Shown here piece by piece: positions 1 to 11,270 of a DNA stretch of 32,496 bases; position 1 is the stretch's first letter; the number at the start of each line of letters is the position of its first letter. The stretch spans positions 1 through 32,496 of the forward strand of contig WHUX01000403.1 of NCBI GenBank assembly GCA_015179025.1, written 5' to 3'. This DNA is from Terfezia claveryi (lineage: Eukaryota; Ascomycota; Pezizomycetes; Pezizales; Pezizaceae). Both the position numbers and the translations under genes were made by a program. The notes under the pieces are model-generated. The model worked only from the letters and a program-made list of their open reading frames with translations, had not been told where the DNA came from and ran no database searches.

Positions 1-960
1 CATATCACCATCACCATATGGTAAGTAAGCAAACAAATGTTTGGAGTTAGATTATCCATAACTAGCAATAAATTAAAGAACCAAGAAAATATGCTACTCG
101 CAGTCCTATTTCCAACCCCTCCTATGCCTCCGCCAACCCCAATGCATCCTCTAACTCACTACCTCCTCCAAATCTAGCTTCTCCTCAATTTGCAAAGTCA
201 AATCAGAGGCAGCGGATAAGACAATGGGTAAAATAATGGCATACCTATTAGGAATATCTATGGAAATGTAGTTAGAGAGGAAGGATGAGGGAGGAAAGGA
301 TTGATAAATTGGGGGATGGAAGAGTCAATATCAAGGTTCATACAGGAAGTAATTCTTTTGTTCAGGTTGGAAATTGTAGTTTTATTAAAGGGGGAGAGCA
401 AACATAATAAACTACAAGAGTGTTCCAACCAGTGAAGCTGGAACTTGTATCCAGTGAAGTCGGAACTTATATCTAGTGAAGTATTGCCTTTGGCAGCCCT
501 GAACTCGGCAAAGAAGTAGCATGGTTAAAGTAAAAGTCATAGATAAGACCTTAACTTAAGATAGGAAGCACCCCAGCCTTATCTTGTTGTTCTTGCCAGC
601 GTGATTGTAGTAGCTTTAGTTGGTTGATCACCGCGTTGAATTTAGATACAACAAGATGAAGGTAAGAGCTCAGCTGACTCCAGAAGTAAAGGTCAGTCTC
701 CATGGTAGAGGGAAGTAAGGAAGAATGCGAAGGTTATATATTTGGTGTGGGATAGAAGGAAGAAAGTAAGTAGAGAGAAGATTAGGAAGAGGAATAGGGC
801 CAAGAGTATTGTGCACAATCGATCTGGGCAAAATCCAACATATCACATCAGATAGGATCCCTTTATTCAGTGCAATTGGAGCCTTGGCACTTATGAAGCT
901 TATTCCCTAATATTCTGTTAATGAAAATACCAAAAATATTGGTTCTCCAACACCAGAGAT
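1..960. other. Gene-free leading region
   Basis: No reading frame here looks like a protein I can recognise. The only structure I see is a short direct repeat at about 427-485, a 22-base unit beginning CCAGTGAAG that occurs two and a half times, next to a GTTCCA...TGGAAC inverted pair. Degraded Plavaka-like coding sequence may begin near 840 but becomes legible only from about 960. Confidence 0.5.
427..485. repeat. 22-bp direct repeat, 2.5 copies
   Basis: Two full units (CCAGTGAAGCTGGAACTTGTAT and a near copy) and a partial third stand in tandem. The first unit overlaps a six-base inverted pair, GTTCCA and TGGAAC. It could be an LTR edge, but no partner end was found. Confidence 0.5.
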
Positions 961-3255
961 ACTACTAATTTAGATTATGATATAGATAAAGTCAATTTCA
1001 CAGATATTATATCTGCTGATATTAATTACTACTCTAATTCATACCATAGCGAGAAATCTGATAGGGAGGCTCGAACTTTTTGTATTGAACTAAAATCCAA
1101 TGAGAAAATTAACCATTGATACAATCACCTATCCATATGGAGGCAACTCAATACGTCTACATGTATTTCTGGAGAAAGACCGAAACTTCAATTTTCTTGC
1201 TCTATTCTATATCTTAATTAATTATCGACTGGCATGCTTCTTCAATTTTATAAAGACCTCACAGTCAAAAATTGACCAGTTTTTTAAGGATAACCTCTGG
1301 AAAAGCTTCAATCCAATGCACAAGGTTCAATTTCAGTCAGCATATACAATGTATAAGCTTATCGACACAGCAGCAAATGAACCTTTTTGGTACTCAGAAA
1401 CAGTGAACTACCTATTACTCAAGGGGGTGGCCTTTTATTATCGGAATATTATTGTAGCAGTAAAGTACCTTCTACGCCAAAAGGTTTATGCCAGCGAGAT
1501 GGCCTGGGTCCCACGGCAAGAATACGACAACGAAAAGAATAGGATATATAGTGAGATCTATACTGCACAGTGGTGGGAAGACACTTAGGTGAGCAATTTG
1601 TTTATACTACATCAGATATCCAACTAACTAAAACGGATAGGCTTTGCTACTTGAAGGCAGGACACTTGTTCCAATTTTACTAGCATCAGATAAAACTCAT
1701 CTAATGAATTTCTCTAGAGACAAAAAGTTATGGCCTGTTTATATGAGTATAGACAATATTGGAAACTCCATATGCAATACATATATGATGTATGCCTGTA
1801 TACTAATTGCACTACTACCGATTGGCCCAAAATGAATCAATAAAATACCTGGGTATTCAATAGAAATGCAGGAAATTCAGGCATTTCAAACCATACATAA
1901 TGTTTAAGTGTATTTGCTAAAACTGCTATCTGACGTGAGATGTCAAAAAGGCTACGAGATAGTTTGTACTGATAGGAACATACACTTATGCTTTCCTAAG
2001 CTCTTTTATTGGCTCACTAACCATATGGAAAATACTACAATCTATAGTATTGTAAACAACCACTGCCCTTCTTGTACAATTTCGACCGAGAAGCTTGTTG
2101 AGTATTCAGAAAGTAGTTATCCAGCTCACTCATATCAAAATTATGCCTCAGCATACAATGATTTGAATGCTATCAGTTTGAAAGTAAATGGCGTTAAAAA
2201 CATCAAAAATGCCTTGTGGTCAGTCCCAAATATAAATCTGCCTAAGCTCATTTGAGCAGATGTTTTGTACAATATCCTTCTAAGAGTGTTAAATTATTTA
2301 ATAGATTGGATTCAAGGTTTTCTAGAATACTATGAGCAGATTAATATATTTGACTATGTCTGGCATCTGTTGCCTCCCTACCTCAGATTTTCAGTTCCAA
2401 CTAAGGGATACTAAGTTGTTTCATAATAGTCAGGAAAGGAAATGTAGAACTTTAGTAAAGTCATTCTTGGAACATTTACTATGGCATTGCATCCGAAGGC
2501 CAACCAACTATGGCCTACCGAAGGTCTGGTACAGGAGTTCAATCGAGCAATTCACTATGTATGCAGCATCACTAACTTCTATCTCATGACTCAGTATCCT
2601 AGTCATATAGATAAGACAGTTTCTTATTTACAAGAATATTTGCATCTATTTTATGAAACTAATGCTGTGTTCTTGAGGTTTCATGCTGATAAGAAAATAA
2701 GAAAGGCTGCTGCAGAAGCAAATAAGAATTTGTTAAAGGAACAATCAGGAACATTGGTAGAAGACCTCAGGGCGTCAGAAAAGGTTAGAATGTGTCAAGA
2801 AAATTTCTTGCACTGTCGGGAATTGGTGAATAAGATTTTACAAGAAGGGGCGTACTTTAATTTCCCAAAAATCCATTTAATCTCCCATAATGCTAAACAG
2901 ATTCCAAAGTTTGGGGCTCTAGCTTAATATTCTATAAATATCAATGAAGCTATGCATAAAGGCCTTAAGGATGCTTACTGTCAAAGTAATAGGGTTAATG
3001 CAACACTTCAGATAGTTACTACCTACATAAGAGATTATACTTTTGCTATGAAGGACTTAACACTTAATCTATAGAACTAGGTTAGGCAAAACAAAGATGT
3101 GATACCAGGTGTCGGAAAACAGGTCTACTTGAAATTGTGGGGGAAAATTGAGTTGGGATTAATATCCAGCCTCAAGGATCTAGAGCGTGTAACTCACTTG
3201 CCAGATCTGGTGCTAACAACGCAAGTGTTTTTAAGGCAGGATGGTGTACTTGTAG
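960..3255 (+). pseudogene. Plavaka-type (CMC superfamily) transposase remnant, copy 1
   Basis: Broken transposase frames can be followed in order. 1100-1588 holds LACFFNFIKTSQSKIDQFF and QSAYTMYKLIDTAANEPFWY. 1644-1835 holds the Plavaka core PILLASDKTHL...WPVYMSIDNIGN. 1908-2255 continues with HLCFPKLFYWLTNH and a CPSC pair. 2258-3075 has the C-terminal half, with LVQEFNRAIHYV and NFPKIHLISHNAKQIPKFG, ending near AMHKGLKDAYCQSNRVNAT. Readable coding continues to about 3250 (GLISSLKDLERVTHLPDLVL) and stops abruptly where the fold-back array begins. Several frameshifts and stops make it non-functional; many stops fall where Gln or Arg would be expected. The same conserved blocks recur on the minus strand at 30593-31660, which supports the family call. 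The superfamily name is from memory of the D-x-T and FG/PK signature, not from a search. Confidence 0.8.
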
Positions 3256-4100
3256 GTATCTAGAGCAATTAGCAATGCCTTCACATAGAGTCTGCTAGTT
3301 TTCTTGCAAGTTCACATACCTAGTTATATCTGTATATATTGATTGGGGATATCTTGGTGGAGTTTTAAGAGAAATTAGGAATGCCCTCGCATAAAGTTCG
3401 CTGGTTTTTTAGTGAGTTTATGTACCTAGCTATGTATGTGTCTATGCATATAGATGAAGGATATCTCACAACTACACTTTGGGTGTCTTAAGAGCAATTA
3501 GCAATACCTTTACATAGAGTCTACTAGTTTCTGACGAGTTCAGTACTTAACTATGCTTGTGTCTACACATATAGATGGGGGATATTTCGCAACTATACTT
3601 TAGATATCCTAAGAGCAATTAGCTAGGCCTACACAATGAGTTCGTTTGTTTTCTAGTGAGTTTACTTACCTAGCTATGCCTGTATCTGTTTACATAAATT
3701 AGGAATATCTTACAACTGCACTTTGGGCATCCTAAAAGCAATTAGCAATGCCTTCACATAGAGTTCACTGATTTCTGGCAAGTTCAGTACCTAGCTATGC
3801 CTGTGTCTACACTTATAAATGGGAGATATCTCGCAAATGTACTTAGGGCATCCTAAGAGCAATTAGCTAGGTCTTCACATAGTGTCCACTTGTTTTCTGG
3901 TGAGTTTATATACCTAGCTATGCCTGTATCTATATATGTAAATTAGAGATATCTTGTAACTGCACTTTGTGCATTCTAAGAGCAATTAGCTAGGTCTTCA
4001 TATAGAGTCCACAGATTGTCTGGTGAGTTCATGCACCTGGCTATGTCTGCCTATATGGATAGGAGATATCTTAAAAGTGCACTAAGAGAGTCCTAATCTT
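3250..4100 (+). repeat. ~122-bp tandem repeat array, left arm
   Basis: Seven units can be counted from the recurring GAGCAATTAGC motif at 3263, 3369, 3492, 3613, 3735, 3857 and 3980, giving spacings of 106, 123, 121, 122, 122 and 123. Each unit also contains TACCTAGCTATG and GATATCT. The array has no open reading frame of note. Confidence 0.85.
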
Positions 4101-4384
4101 AGTGTTGGCTGCTTGACCTTCTACTGACTACTGGCTGGCTGCATTATATATCATACCTGTGAAAAGAGGGAGTATACATACTCTCGTGTTCTATTGGTTT
4201 GCATAGCTCTAGAAATATATGTCAGTTGACTCAGCCAGGAAATATGTATTGATTGGTCAGAAGGCAGATTTATACACCCTAGTGGAACAGATTAGCACAT
4301 ATATATTTTAGGCTATATATGCCTGCCAGCCCTAGATTTACCAAAGTAGGTAATAGGTATGGAAAACGAGCACTAATGGCAAGC

Positions 4385-4845
4385 TTATTCATATAGACTT
4401 GTATATGCAAGAAACTCATACTTTTGGAGATATATATATATATATGCAAGAATCTCATGCTTTTGGATATATATATATACATATGTGAGAAACTTATGCT
4501 TTGGAGACATATATATATATATGCAAGAAACTCGGGCATTTAAGGCTTATAGGTATATATATGAGAAACTCATACTTTTGAAAACTAATATATATACATA
4601 GGTAAGAAACTTATACATTCTTAGTCTCTAGATATATGTGAAATCAATTTAAAAGTCCCAAAAGTATGAGATTCTTATATATATATATATATATCTCCAA
4701 AAGCATAAGTTTCTCATATATATATATATATTAGTCTCCAAAATTACAAGTTTCTCACATATATATATATATATCTCCAAAAGTATAAGATCCTCATATA
4801 TATATATATATATCTCCAAAAGAATGAGTTTCTCATATACACAAA
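4385..4845. repeat. ~50-bp inverted arrays around the palindrome centre, TA microsatellite
   Basis: Left of about 4640, units read TATATATATGCAAGAAACTC and then ATACTTTTGGAG; right of it the reverse complement CTCCAAAAGCATAAGTTTCTC followed by TATATATA repeats about five times. The reading frames here are low-complexity translations of the repeats. Confidence 0.8.
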
Positions 4846-5159
4846 TCCATATAAACAAGCCCGCTATTAGTGCTTATCTTTCATACCTATTACCTACTTC
4901 GGTAAACCTATGACTGGTGGGTATATGTAGCTTGAAACATGCATATGCTAATATGTTCTACCAGCGTACGTAAATTTGTCTTCCGACCAATCAACACATA
5001 TTTCCCAGCTGCATCAACTGACATATATTTCTAGGGCTACATGAATCAATAGAATATGAGAGTATGTATACCCCCTCTTTTTATAGGTATGATATATAAT
5101 ATAGCTAGCCAATAGTTAGTGGAAGGTCAAGTAGCCAGTACTGGGGTTAGGACTCTCCT

Positions 5160-5300
5160 AGTACACTCTCGAGATATCCTCTATCTATATAGGCAGACAT
5201 AGCTAGGTGCATGAACTCGTCAGACAACCTGCGGACTTTATATAAAGGCCTAGCTAATTGCTCTTAGGATGCTCAAAGTGTAGTTATGAGATATCCCTAT
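5160..5300 (-). repeat. ~122-bp unit, right arm, proximal part
   Basis: This is one unit of the same repeat in reverse orientation (GCTAATTGCTCTTAGG at about 5253), cut at 5300 by the hAT-like insertion and resumed at 7235. Confidence 0.7.
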
Positions 5301-5379
5301 CAGCAAAAAAAAATTTGCATCAGGACGCATGACATCTTCATATGCATCAGGTCGCTTTCTATCATTTAGGTGGTTGCAT

Positions 5380-5545
5380 CCTGTGCTTCCAGTCAGCCAG
5401 TTTTAGTCTCGTGCTTCCTGTCAGCGAGGTTGCATCCTGTACTTTCTGTTAGCGAAGTTGCATCCTCTGGCTTGCACATTGCATCCCATGCTTCCTGTTA
5501 GCCTGGTTGCATTTCGTGCTTCCTATTAGCAAGGCTGTATCCCCT
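5380..5545. repeat. Degenerate 27-50-bp repeat (GTTGCATCCTGTGCTTCC)
   Basis: The words GTTGCATCC, GTGCTTCCTGT and AGCGAGG recur five to six times with irregular spacing between 5380 and 5540. There is no coding potential. Confidence 0.55.
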
Positions 5546-6077
5546 ACTATTCTTATATTCACAGCCTCTATATATGTATAAGTTCATGCATTCGCAGCCT
5601 CTAACTATGTATGTATTTATACATATTTGGGGAGGCTATAAATGCATGAATTAAAGGCTGCGAATGCACATATACATAGAGCACAAAAACATAAATTCAA
5701 TACATGATAAATCCCATGTTTAAATATACTACATCCAGCTATTTCCCCCTCTGTACTAGATTGTTTACATAAGTAGAGGAGCTCCATTCAACACCTTCTA
5801 TAGAGCAGGTTCTTAGACAACGCCATGCAGGTTCTAAGATAGTACATAGAACAAGTTCTAAGACATATTAAGGGGCTGGGAAATCTATAAGCCAGACAAG
5901 CAAATCCCCTATTTCAAAAGTGTAGCCGACTGGGACTTAGAGGTTTTTTCCTGTCATTCCTTTCTAAGGCCACTGCACCATCATAGAGAGCTTGTTACAA
6001 TGCTGATTTGTAGTCTTGTAAATACGGACATCGAGGTTGATATGGTGGTTGATATTGAATGCTCAGTAGGCAGCATA

Positions 6078-6745
6078 TCTAGACTGGTTTGCTCGCTGGA
6101 TTCTAGGCTCATTTACATGGTGATTTCTAAGCTAATTTGCTCACTCAATTCCAAACTCATTTGCTCGCTCAATTCTAGGCTCATTTGCTCACTCAATTCC
6201 AGGCTCATTTGCTCGCTCATTTTCAGGCTCCTTTACTCGCTCAATTCCAGGCTCATTTGCTCGCTCATATCCAAGCTCATTTGCTTGCTGATATTCAGGC
6301 TCATTTGCTCGCTCTATTCTAGGCTTATTTGCTCGCTCGATTCCAGATTCATTTGCTCGCTTAATTCCAGCCTCATTTACTCGCTCATATCCAGGCTTAT
6401 TTGCTCGCTCATATCCAGGCTGATTTGCTCGCTCGATTCTAGGCTCGTTTGCTTGCTCGATTCCAGGCTCATTTGCTTGCTCAATTCCAGGCTCATTTGC
6501 TCACTCGATTCCAGGCTGATTTGCTCACTCGATTCCAGGCTTATTTGCATACTGATTTCTAGGTCAATTTGCACGTTGGATTTCAGGCTGATTTGCACAC
6601 TGATTTCTAGCTCGATTTGTATTGTAGATATCAGGCTGATTTGCATGCTAATTTCTAGGTCGCTTTCCCTAGTAGATTCTAGGTTGATTTGCAGGTTAAT
6701 TTCTAGGTCGATTTGCATGGTGGATACCAGGCTTTATTTGCATAG
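6078..6745. repeat. 24-bp minisatellite, about 27 units
   Basis: The unit ATTTGCTCGCTCAATTCCAG plus GCTC is repeated about 27 times with small changes; the last third drifts to GATTTGCATGGTGGAT-like units. Because 24 is a multiple of three, both strands stay open: plus 6000-6797 reads SRLICSLN repeats and minus 6377-6718 reads QISLESSE repeats. I regard both frames as products of the repeat and not genes. Confidence 0.85.
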
Positions 6746-6979
6746 TGATATGGCACTGATTTGGGCAGTGATTTTGGTTTTACGCATGTTTAGCTAGCTA
6801 GTTTTAGAGATATTATCAGAATCAATTACATTTTTGGAAATATATAGAATGCAGGTATCAAGCACAATTACAAGACTGCGCCTATACTGGCTGACTATTT
6901 GCATCAGATGGTGAACTTAAAGATAGTGAGATTTTGCATACGTACAGGAAGATCAATACTTCATGTACGTATGATATAA

Positions 6980-7140
6980 TAGGTGCGTGTCATGAAATAT
7001 AGATTTAAATTAGCTGCGCAGTGTAAGTATTATAAGATAGGTGTACATCAGGAAATATGGATTAAAATTAGTTGTATAGGGAAAGTATTATAAAATAATT
7101 GTGCGTTAGGATATATTAATTTAAATGATTTGCGTCAGGA
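6980..7140. repeat. ~58-bp direct repeat, about 2.7 copies
   Basis: Near copies of GGTGCGTGTCATGAAATATA ... AAGTATTATAA start at about 6982, 7040 and 7098 (the last partial). They lie just inside the right end of the hAT-like element. Confidence 0.55.
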
Positions 7141-7234
7141 TAGAGCACATGGCTATAGTTGGCTTCTGAATCTTGAGTTTTGCAAAAGAGATTTATGTGC
7201 TTCCCAAGCACCTGACGCAAACTTTTTTTTGCTG

Positions 7235-8026
7235 ATGCCTAATCTATGTGCATAGACACAGGCATAGCTAGGTACGTAAACTCACCAGAAGATAAGTGGA
7301 CCCTATATGAAGGCCTAGCTGATTGCTCTTAGGACGTCCTAAGTGCAGTTGTGAGGTATCTCCAATCTATAAGTGCAGACACAGGTATAGCTAGGTACTG
7401 AACTTGCCAGAAACTAGTAGACTCTATGTGTAGGCATTGCTAATTCCTTTTAGGACGCCTAAAGTACAGTTGCGAGATATCCCCTATCTATATGTACAGA
7501 TACACATATAGCTAGGTATGTGAACTCACCAGAAAACCAGCAGACTCTATATGAGAGCATTGCTAATTTCTCTTAGGACTCTACCAAGATATCCCCTATC
7601 AATATATATAGACATAGCTAGGTATGTGAACTTGCCAGAAAACTAGTGGACTCTATATGGAGGCATTGCTAATTGCCTTTAAGACTCTATAAGTGTACTT
7701 CTAAGATATCCCCTATCAATATATATAGATATAGCTAGGTATATGAACTTGCCAGAAAACTAGCGGACTCTATATGAAGGTATTGCTAATTGTTCTTAAG
7801 ACTCCACAAGTATACTCCTGAGATATCCCCTATCAATATACATAGATATAGCTAGGTATGTAGACTTGCCAGCAAATCTGTAGTGGGACTGCCTACCTAA
7901 TTACTTTTATTGCTCTTAGGACACTCTCAAGATATCCTCTATCAATATGTATAGATATAGCTAGGTATGTAGACTCACCAGCAAATCTACAGACTCTATA
8001 GGACTGCCTAGCTAATTACTCTACTA
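7235..8026 (-). repeat. ~122-bp tandem repeat array, right arm, distal part
   Basis: About six to seven reverse-oriented units are marked by GCTAATTGCTCTTAGG-like words (about 7319, 7438, 7560, 7669, 7789, 7889, 8011) and by ATAGCTAGGTA. It is the reverse complement of the 3250-4100 array. Confidence 0.8.
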
Positions 8027-8034
8027 CTAGGGGT

Positions 8035-8500
8035 TACTTGTAGCAGTAGATAACTACATCAGTAAGGGTAGTTACTACTTTGCAATCTACTGAGGTCTAG
8101 GAATGGCTGAATTATATGAGGCACCTGTGTAGGATAGAGTCCTAGTGAGATCTATGATAGAATAGTTTGGTGGAAGTATAAATATGGCTCATCAGTATAT
8201 ATAAAAGCTCAAGTTCACACAGTGTATGCAATATATTACTTATACCTGGCTGCTTTTACTTGACTACCCCTCTCTACCTAGCTGCATTTGCCTAGCTGCA
8301 ATTACTATTATTCTCTATATGTGCCAAGTAGAGTAGACATGTTGCCTGTCAGATAGTTGTGCTAGGGTACACACCTGTATTACAGAGGTATACTACACTC
8401 TTATAGCACCTGGATGTTGCATGACTATGGATTAGCACCTGGAAGCAAAAACAGTATATAGCTTGAGGGTACAGATGTACAAGATAGGGTGCCAGAGTGC
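8035..8500. other. LTR-like non-coding segment
   Basis: No gene is visible. The stretch has a TATA-like TATATAAAAG near 8198, begins close to TGTAGCAG (8039) and contains CTGTATTACA near 8385, which could be the ends of a ~345-bp LTR. No 5-bp target duplication could be matched, so this is only a possibility. The alternative is remaining Plavaka-flanking sequence to the right of the fold-back. Confidence 0.3.
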
Positions 8501-8599
8501 TGTTCTACAACACTAAACTCTAGAGCATAAAGCTCTAGAGTACAGCGTTACTATATGGATCGCATTAACAACTGGCTATAGGGTGTACACCGTAAAGGA

Positions 8600-9345
8600 G
8601 AGGTACTCGAGTGACAACAACCTTCCATACTATGCCATTAACTGTCAGTTTGTCTTTTGAATATCACGGACATTAAGAGCCATAAAAGCAAACTACAATC
8701 GTTTCTGATGTTTATTCTTGAGTATAGTAATGACTTTATAACCAAATAACTGATACCAGTAATCGATTGTTTTTCAAAAGAAGAAAACCAATGCCTTTTC
8801 ATTTGACTTAATAATAAATAGGAGACTTCCAACAAATTCCACTATAAATAACATAGAATCATTGCCTTTCTCCATAACATAAAATCTAGAGTCCGTAGAA
8901 AAAGTGGAAAGATGAGATTGAACAGTATTCCAAGAAAACAATAAGTGACCAAGAAAGAGAACATATCGAACATTAACAAGATACACAATGGAAGTAGAGC
9001 CATTAGGGAGTAGATAGTTAAGAAGAACTGTCTTTTTTCCTTTAGCTTCGAGGTGATTATTACCAGCTCCTTCTACAGTTCCACTATCCTCTGAAAAGTT
9101 CTCTAAGTATCCTAAATCATTAGTCATATAAGCACTGCATGCTGTATCAAATTTCTAGATAGTTTTTTAGGATGGGTTACTAATGCTGAGAGCTTCGTCT
9201 TTGGAGCTACTAGACCTTCCAACAATACGTACCTATTCCTTCTTGTCTTCCTTCTTTTTATTTTTCTTCTTATCCTCATTTGACTTCTTCAACTTCTGGC
9301 ATTTCTGCTATTTATGACCTGTGTATTTACCGAGTTGATGCTTCT
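8600..9345 (-). pseudogene. Copia protease / start of integrase, remnant
   Basis: Reading on the minus strand, a zinc-knuckle-like stretch (YCKKHQLGKYTGHK, near 9340) leads to FDTACSAYMTNDLGYL (near 9118-9152), which fits the D(S/T)(G/A) protease active site of Copia elements. The frame 8774-9127 continues with NVRYVLFLGHLLFSWNTVQS, typical of the protease to GAG-pre-integrase interval. After about 8780 it shifts frame (8638-8835, KALVFFFEKQSITGIS) and is lost by 8600. Integrase and reverse transcriptase are absent, so the element is truncated. Confidence 0.7.
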
Positions 9346-10200
9346 TGCAATAGGTGTATTCTATATTGGAGCTACTATTCTATTGTTGTAATTGCTGCTG
9401 TTGAGGCTTGCCTTTCTTCTTGAATGAGGCAGAGAGAACAGTGTCCCGTTTTATGATTTCGAAACTAATAGAAAGAAGACGTAGTTTTGCATTGCCTTAG
9501 GTAAGGTTGAACTTGGTTAAGAGGTTGTCTACTATATTAAAGTGATGTTCGACAAGGAAGAAGAAGAGAACATCCCTTTTAGCTTTATCCTTATCAAAGA
9601 AAGTGCAGAGGGATTGATAATATTTATTTAAGGAGCCAGTGAAAGAGTAAAGTCAAGACCACTCAGTCTTATAATGCTCAATGAAATTGAAGAAGGAGGT
9701 TGTAGGAGTGTAGGTTGAGGCTAAGCTAAATAGTGTACACAGTTGATATATGAAAGCGAATGGAGTATCATAGTAATACTGGTTTTTGAAATAAGTCCAG
9801 ATTTCATATGGTAAATCAAACTTAGAGATGACCTTCAGTATAGGTTTGCTAATAACCTATATTAGCATGAGAATAGCTTGATTTTCTATAGCTGCAAAGA
9901 GTTCTTTCTCTTCTTGTATCGTATCTGTTGCAGGTTTAAGTCCTTCAATAACGAGTTCCTTACTACCCATGCCTCTCATAATCATTTTGATAGTGTCAGC
10001 CCAGTCTTTATAGTTATCTTTGCTGGTAAGTGACTTGATATTATCGAGTTTGACTGGAATAGGCTTGAAGTCTTTTAGTAGTTAGAAGATAGAGGGTACA
10101 GCCTTTCCTTTACCACCAGAACTAGATCCTGAACTGAATACTATTGTATAGATATATGAAGGAGAGAAGGTGAATGTAAGAAAGTTATTGAGTTGTTCTA
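9345..10200 (-). pseudogene. Copia Gag remnant
   Basis: Minus-strand translation gives a Gag-like frame broken by a few stops: an N-terminal EQLNNFLTFTF near 10190, then KPIPVKLDNIKSLTSKDNY, YKDWADTIKMIMRGMGSKEL, LPYEIWTYFKNQYYYDTPFAF and RDVLFFFLVEHHFNIVDNLL, followed by a Lys/Gln-rich tail (KKKGKPQQQQLQQ) before the zinc knuckle. This order matches the UBN2-like Gag of Copia elements. The element starts in LTR sequence at about 10222 and lies head-to-tail with the protease remnant below it. Confidence 0.75.
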
Positions 10201-10221
10201 TGCTATTTCGGACTTATAACC

Positions 10222-10700
10222 TATTGAAAGGTTACTATGATTGGAGGTATCATAGTAGTAATTACGAAGGTAGTAGTAGTGGATAGTAGTACTATTAAGT
10301 AGAGAGTATAAGTAAGCAGAAGTACGAGAGAGTAGATGATAGAACTATATCGAGAGTAGATAGTCTATTGAGTCTAATCGAGAAGTATATATAACTAGAT
10401 ACAGGAGTAGAAAACTCATATATAATAGTACGAGTTGAGGATAAAGATCTTGTAAGAAAGTCTAAGTTATATAACTTAAGAATAGTATATTGTATACATG
10501 TAAATAAAGAAATACATAGAGGTGTATAACTGAGACAGTAATATGAGTTAACAAATATAACAGAAAGTCATTAAAGAGGTGATTATTGAGTTATAACAAC
10601 TGAGACAAATAAGAAGTAACCTTAAGTAGTAAAGTAGCATCATGTAATGATAATAGATACTAATTTAGAAAAGTAAACAGAGATAATAAGAACATGTGAA
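10222..10700 (-). mobile_element. Copia LTR remnant next to Gag
   Basis: Sequence beyond the Gag start shares word order with a second copy at 22975-23236: ATTGAAAGGTTACTA, then AGAGTAGA.AGTCTATT.AGTCTA, CGAGAAG.ATATA, and GAAAGTCTAAG. Because it sits just outside the 5' end of Gag, it is most simply the 5' LTR of that element. The outer limit is not clear. Confidence 0.55.
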
Positions 10701-11270
10701 ATGACATATGAATACATATAAAAGAAATAATACAGAAGTCCTTAATCAGGTAGCAAGTATTTATATTGGGTATCAGTATGATGTAGAAGTAATCAAAAGA
10801 GAAAACGATATATTATATAGAAATACTTAACTATATCAAAAGGAAATGATTATTTTCAACAACAACTAGTCCAGAAAGTATAAATAATATTAGAAGAGTT
10901 GACTTAGAAAGATCATTTATAATAGAACCTCACTAAGGAATCCCAGCTTAACTTCTACTCCAAAGAGCTAATACATATCTATATAATACTAGGCATTACT
11001 ATTACTAGCAACTTCATTTAGAAATCTTATGTTAACTATTAAATAACTATAGTAATATAAGTACTTATAGTTCTTACTAGCCTATATAATACAAATAGTA
11101 GTATATTCTCTAAAGCTGTAAGAATACTTTATATAGGCTACATATAAAGTATTTTCACTCAAGAAGGTGAACTATTGAATAGCTTAGACTACTATATACT
11201 TAAGCCAATACAATATCTAAAATACTCAGTATTATAAAAGATTACAAAAAGATATCATAGTAGCAGCTAC
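10700..11270. other. AT-rich region without recognisable gene
   Basis: Very AT-rich sequence with no frame I can assign. It may contain the decayed upstream (reverse-transcriptase) part of the LINE that becomes readable from about 11275. Confidence 0.4.

Larger units (their letters stand above)
5301..7234. mobile_element. hAT-like non-autonomous element, about 1.93 kb
   Basis: The left end reads CAGCAAAAAAAAATTTGCAT followed by CAGG. The right end, reverse-complemented, reads CAGCAAAAAAAAGTTTGCGT followed by CAGG. The flanking eight bases, ATCCCTAT and ATGCCTAA, are an imperfect 8-bp target duplication, typical of hAT. Joining the flanks rebuilds a normal ~122-bp repeat unit (GAGATATCCCTAT + CTATGTGCATAG), so the insertion boundary is well supported. 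It contains no transposase. Its contents are a degenerate TTGCATCCTGTGCTTCC repeat (5380-5540), an inverted repeat at 5587-5675, a 24-bp minisatellite and a short ~58-bp repeat. Confidence 0.65.
3250..8034. mobile_element. Giant fold-back (long inverted repeat) element built from tandem arrays
   Basis: The left arm (about 3250-4640) and right arm (about 4640-5300 plus 7235-8034) are reverse complements once the inserted element at 5301-7234 is removed; the arms are then about 1.39 and 1.46 kb. Each arm has the same order: outer array of ~122-bp units containing GAGCAATTAGC, a single-copy spacer (for example GTATACATACTCTC on the left, GAGAGTATGTATAC on the right), then an inner array of ~50-bp units with runs of TATATA and AAACTCATACTTTTGG. 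The structure interrupts the Plavaka pseudogene. No transposase is encoded. It resembles Foldback or MULE-type non-autonomous elements, but the class is inferred from architecture only. Confidence 0.7.

Noticed and set aside
4279..4858. Minus-strand frames rich in YIYIYI
   Set aside because: They are translations of the TA-rich inner repeats of the palindrome.
427..6745. CRISPR-like arrays among the short repeats
   Set aside because: Repeats are contiguous or nearly so, with no unique equal-length spacers, and the genome is eukaryotic.
6000..6797. 265-residue plus-strand frame rich in SRLICSL repeats (and its 113-residue minus partner)
   Set aside because: The frame is produced by a 24-bp satellite whose length is a multiple of three; both strands are open for the same reason and no non-repeat domain is present.
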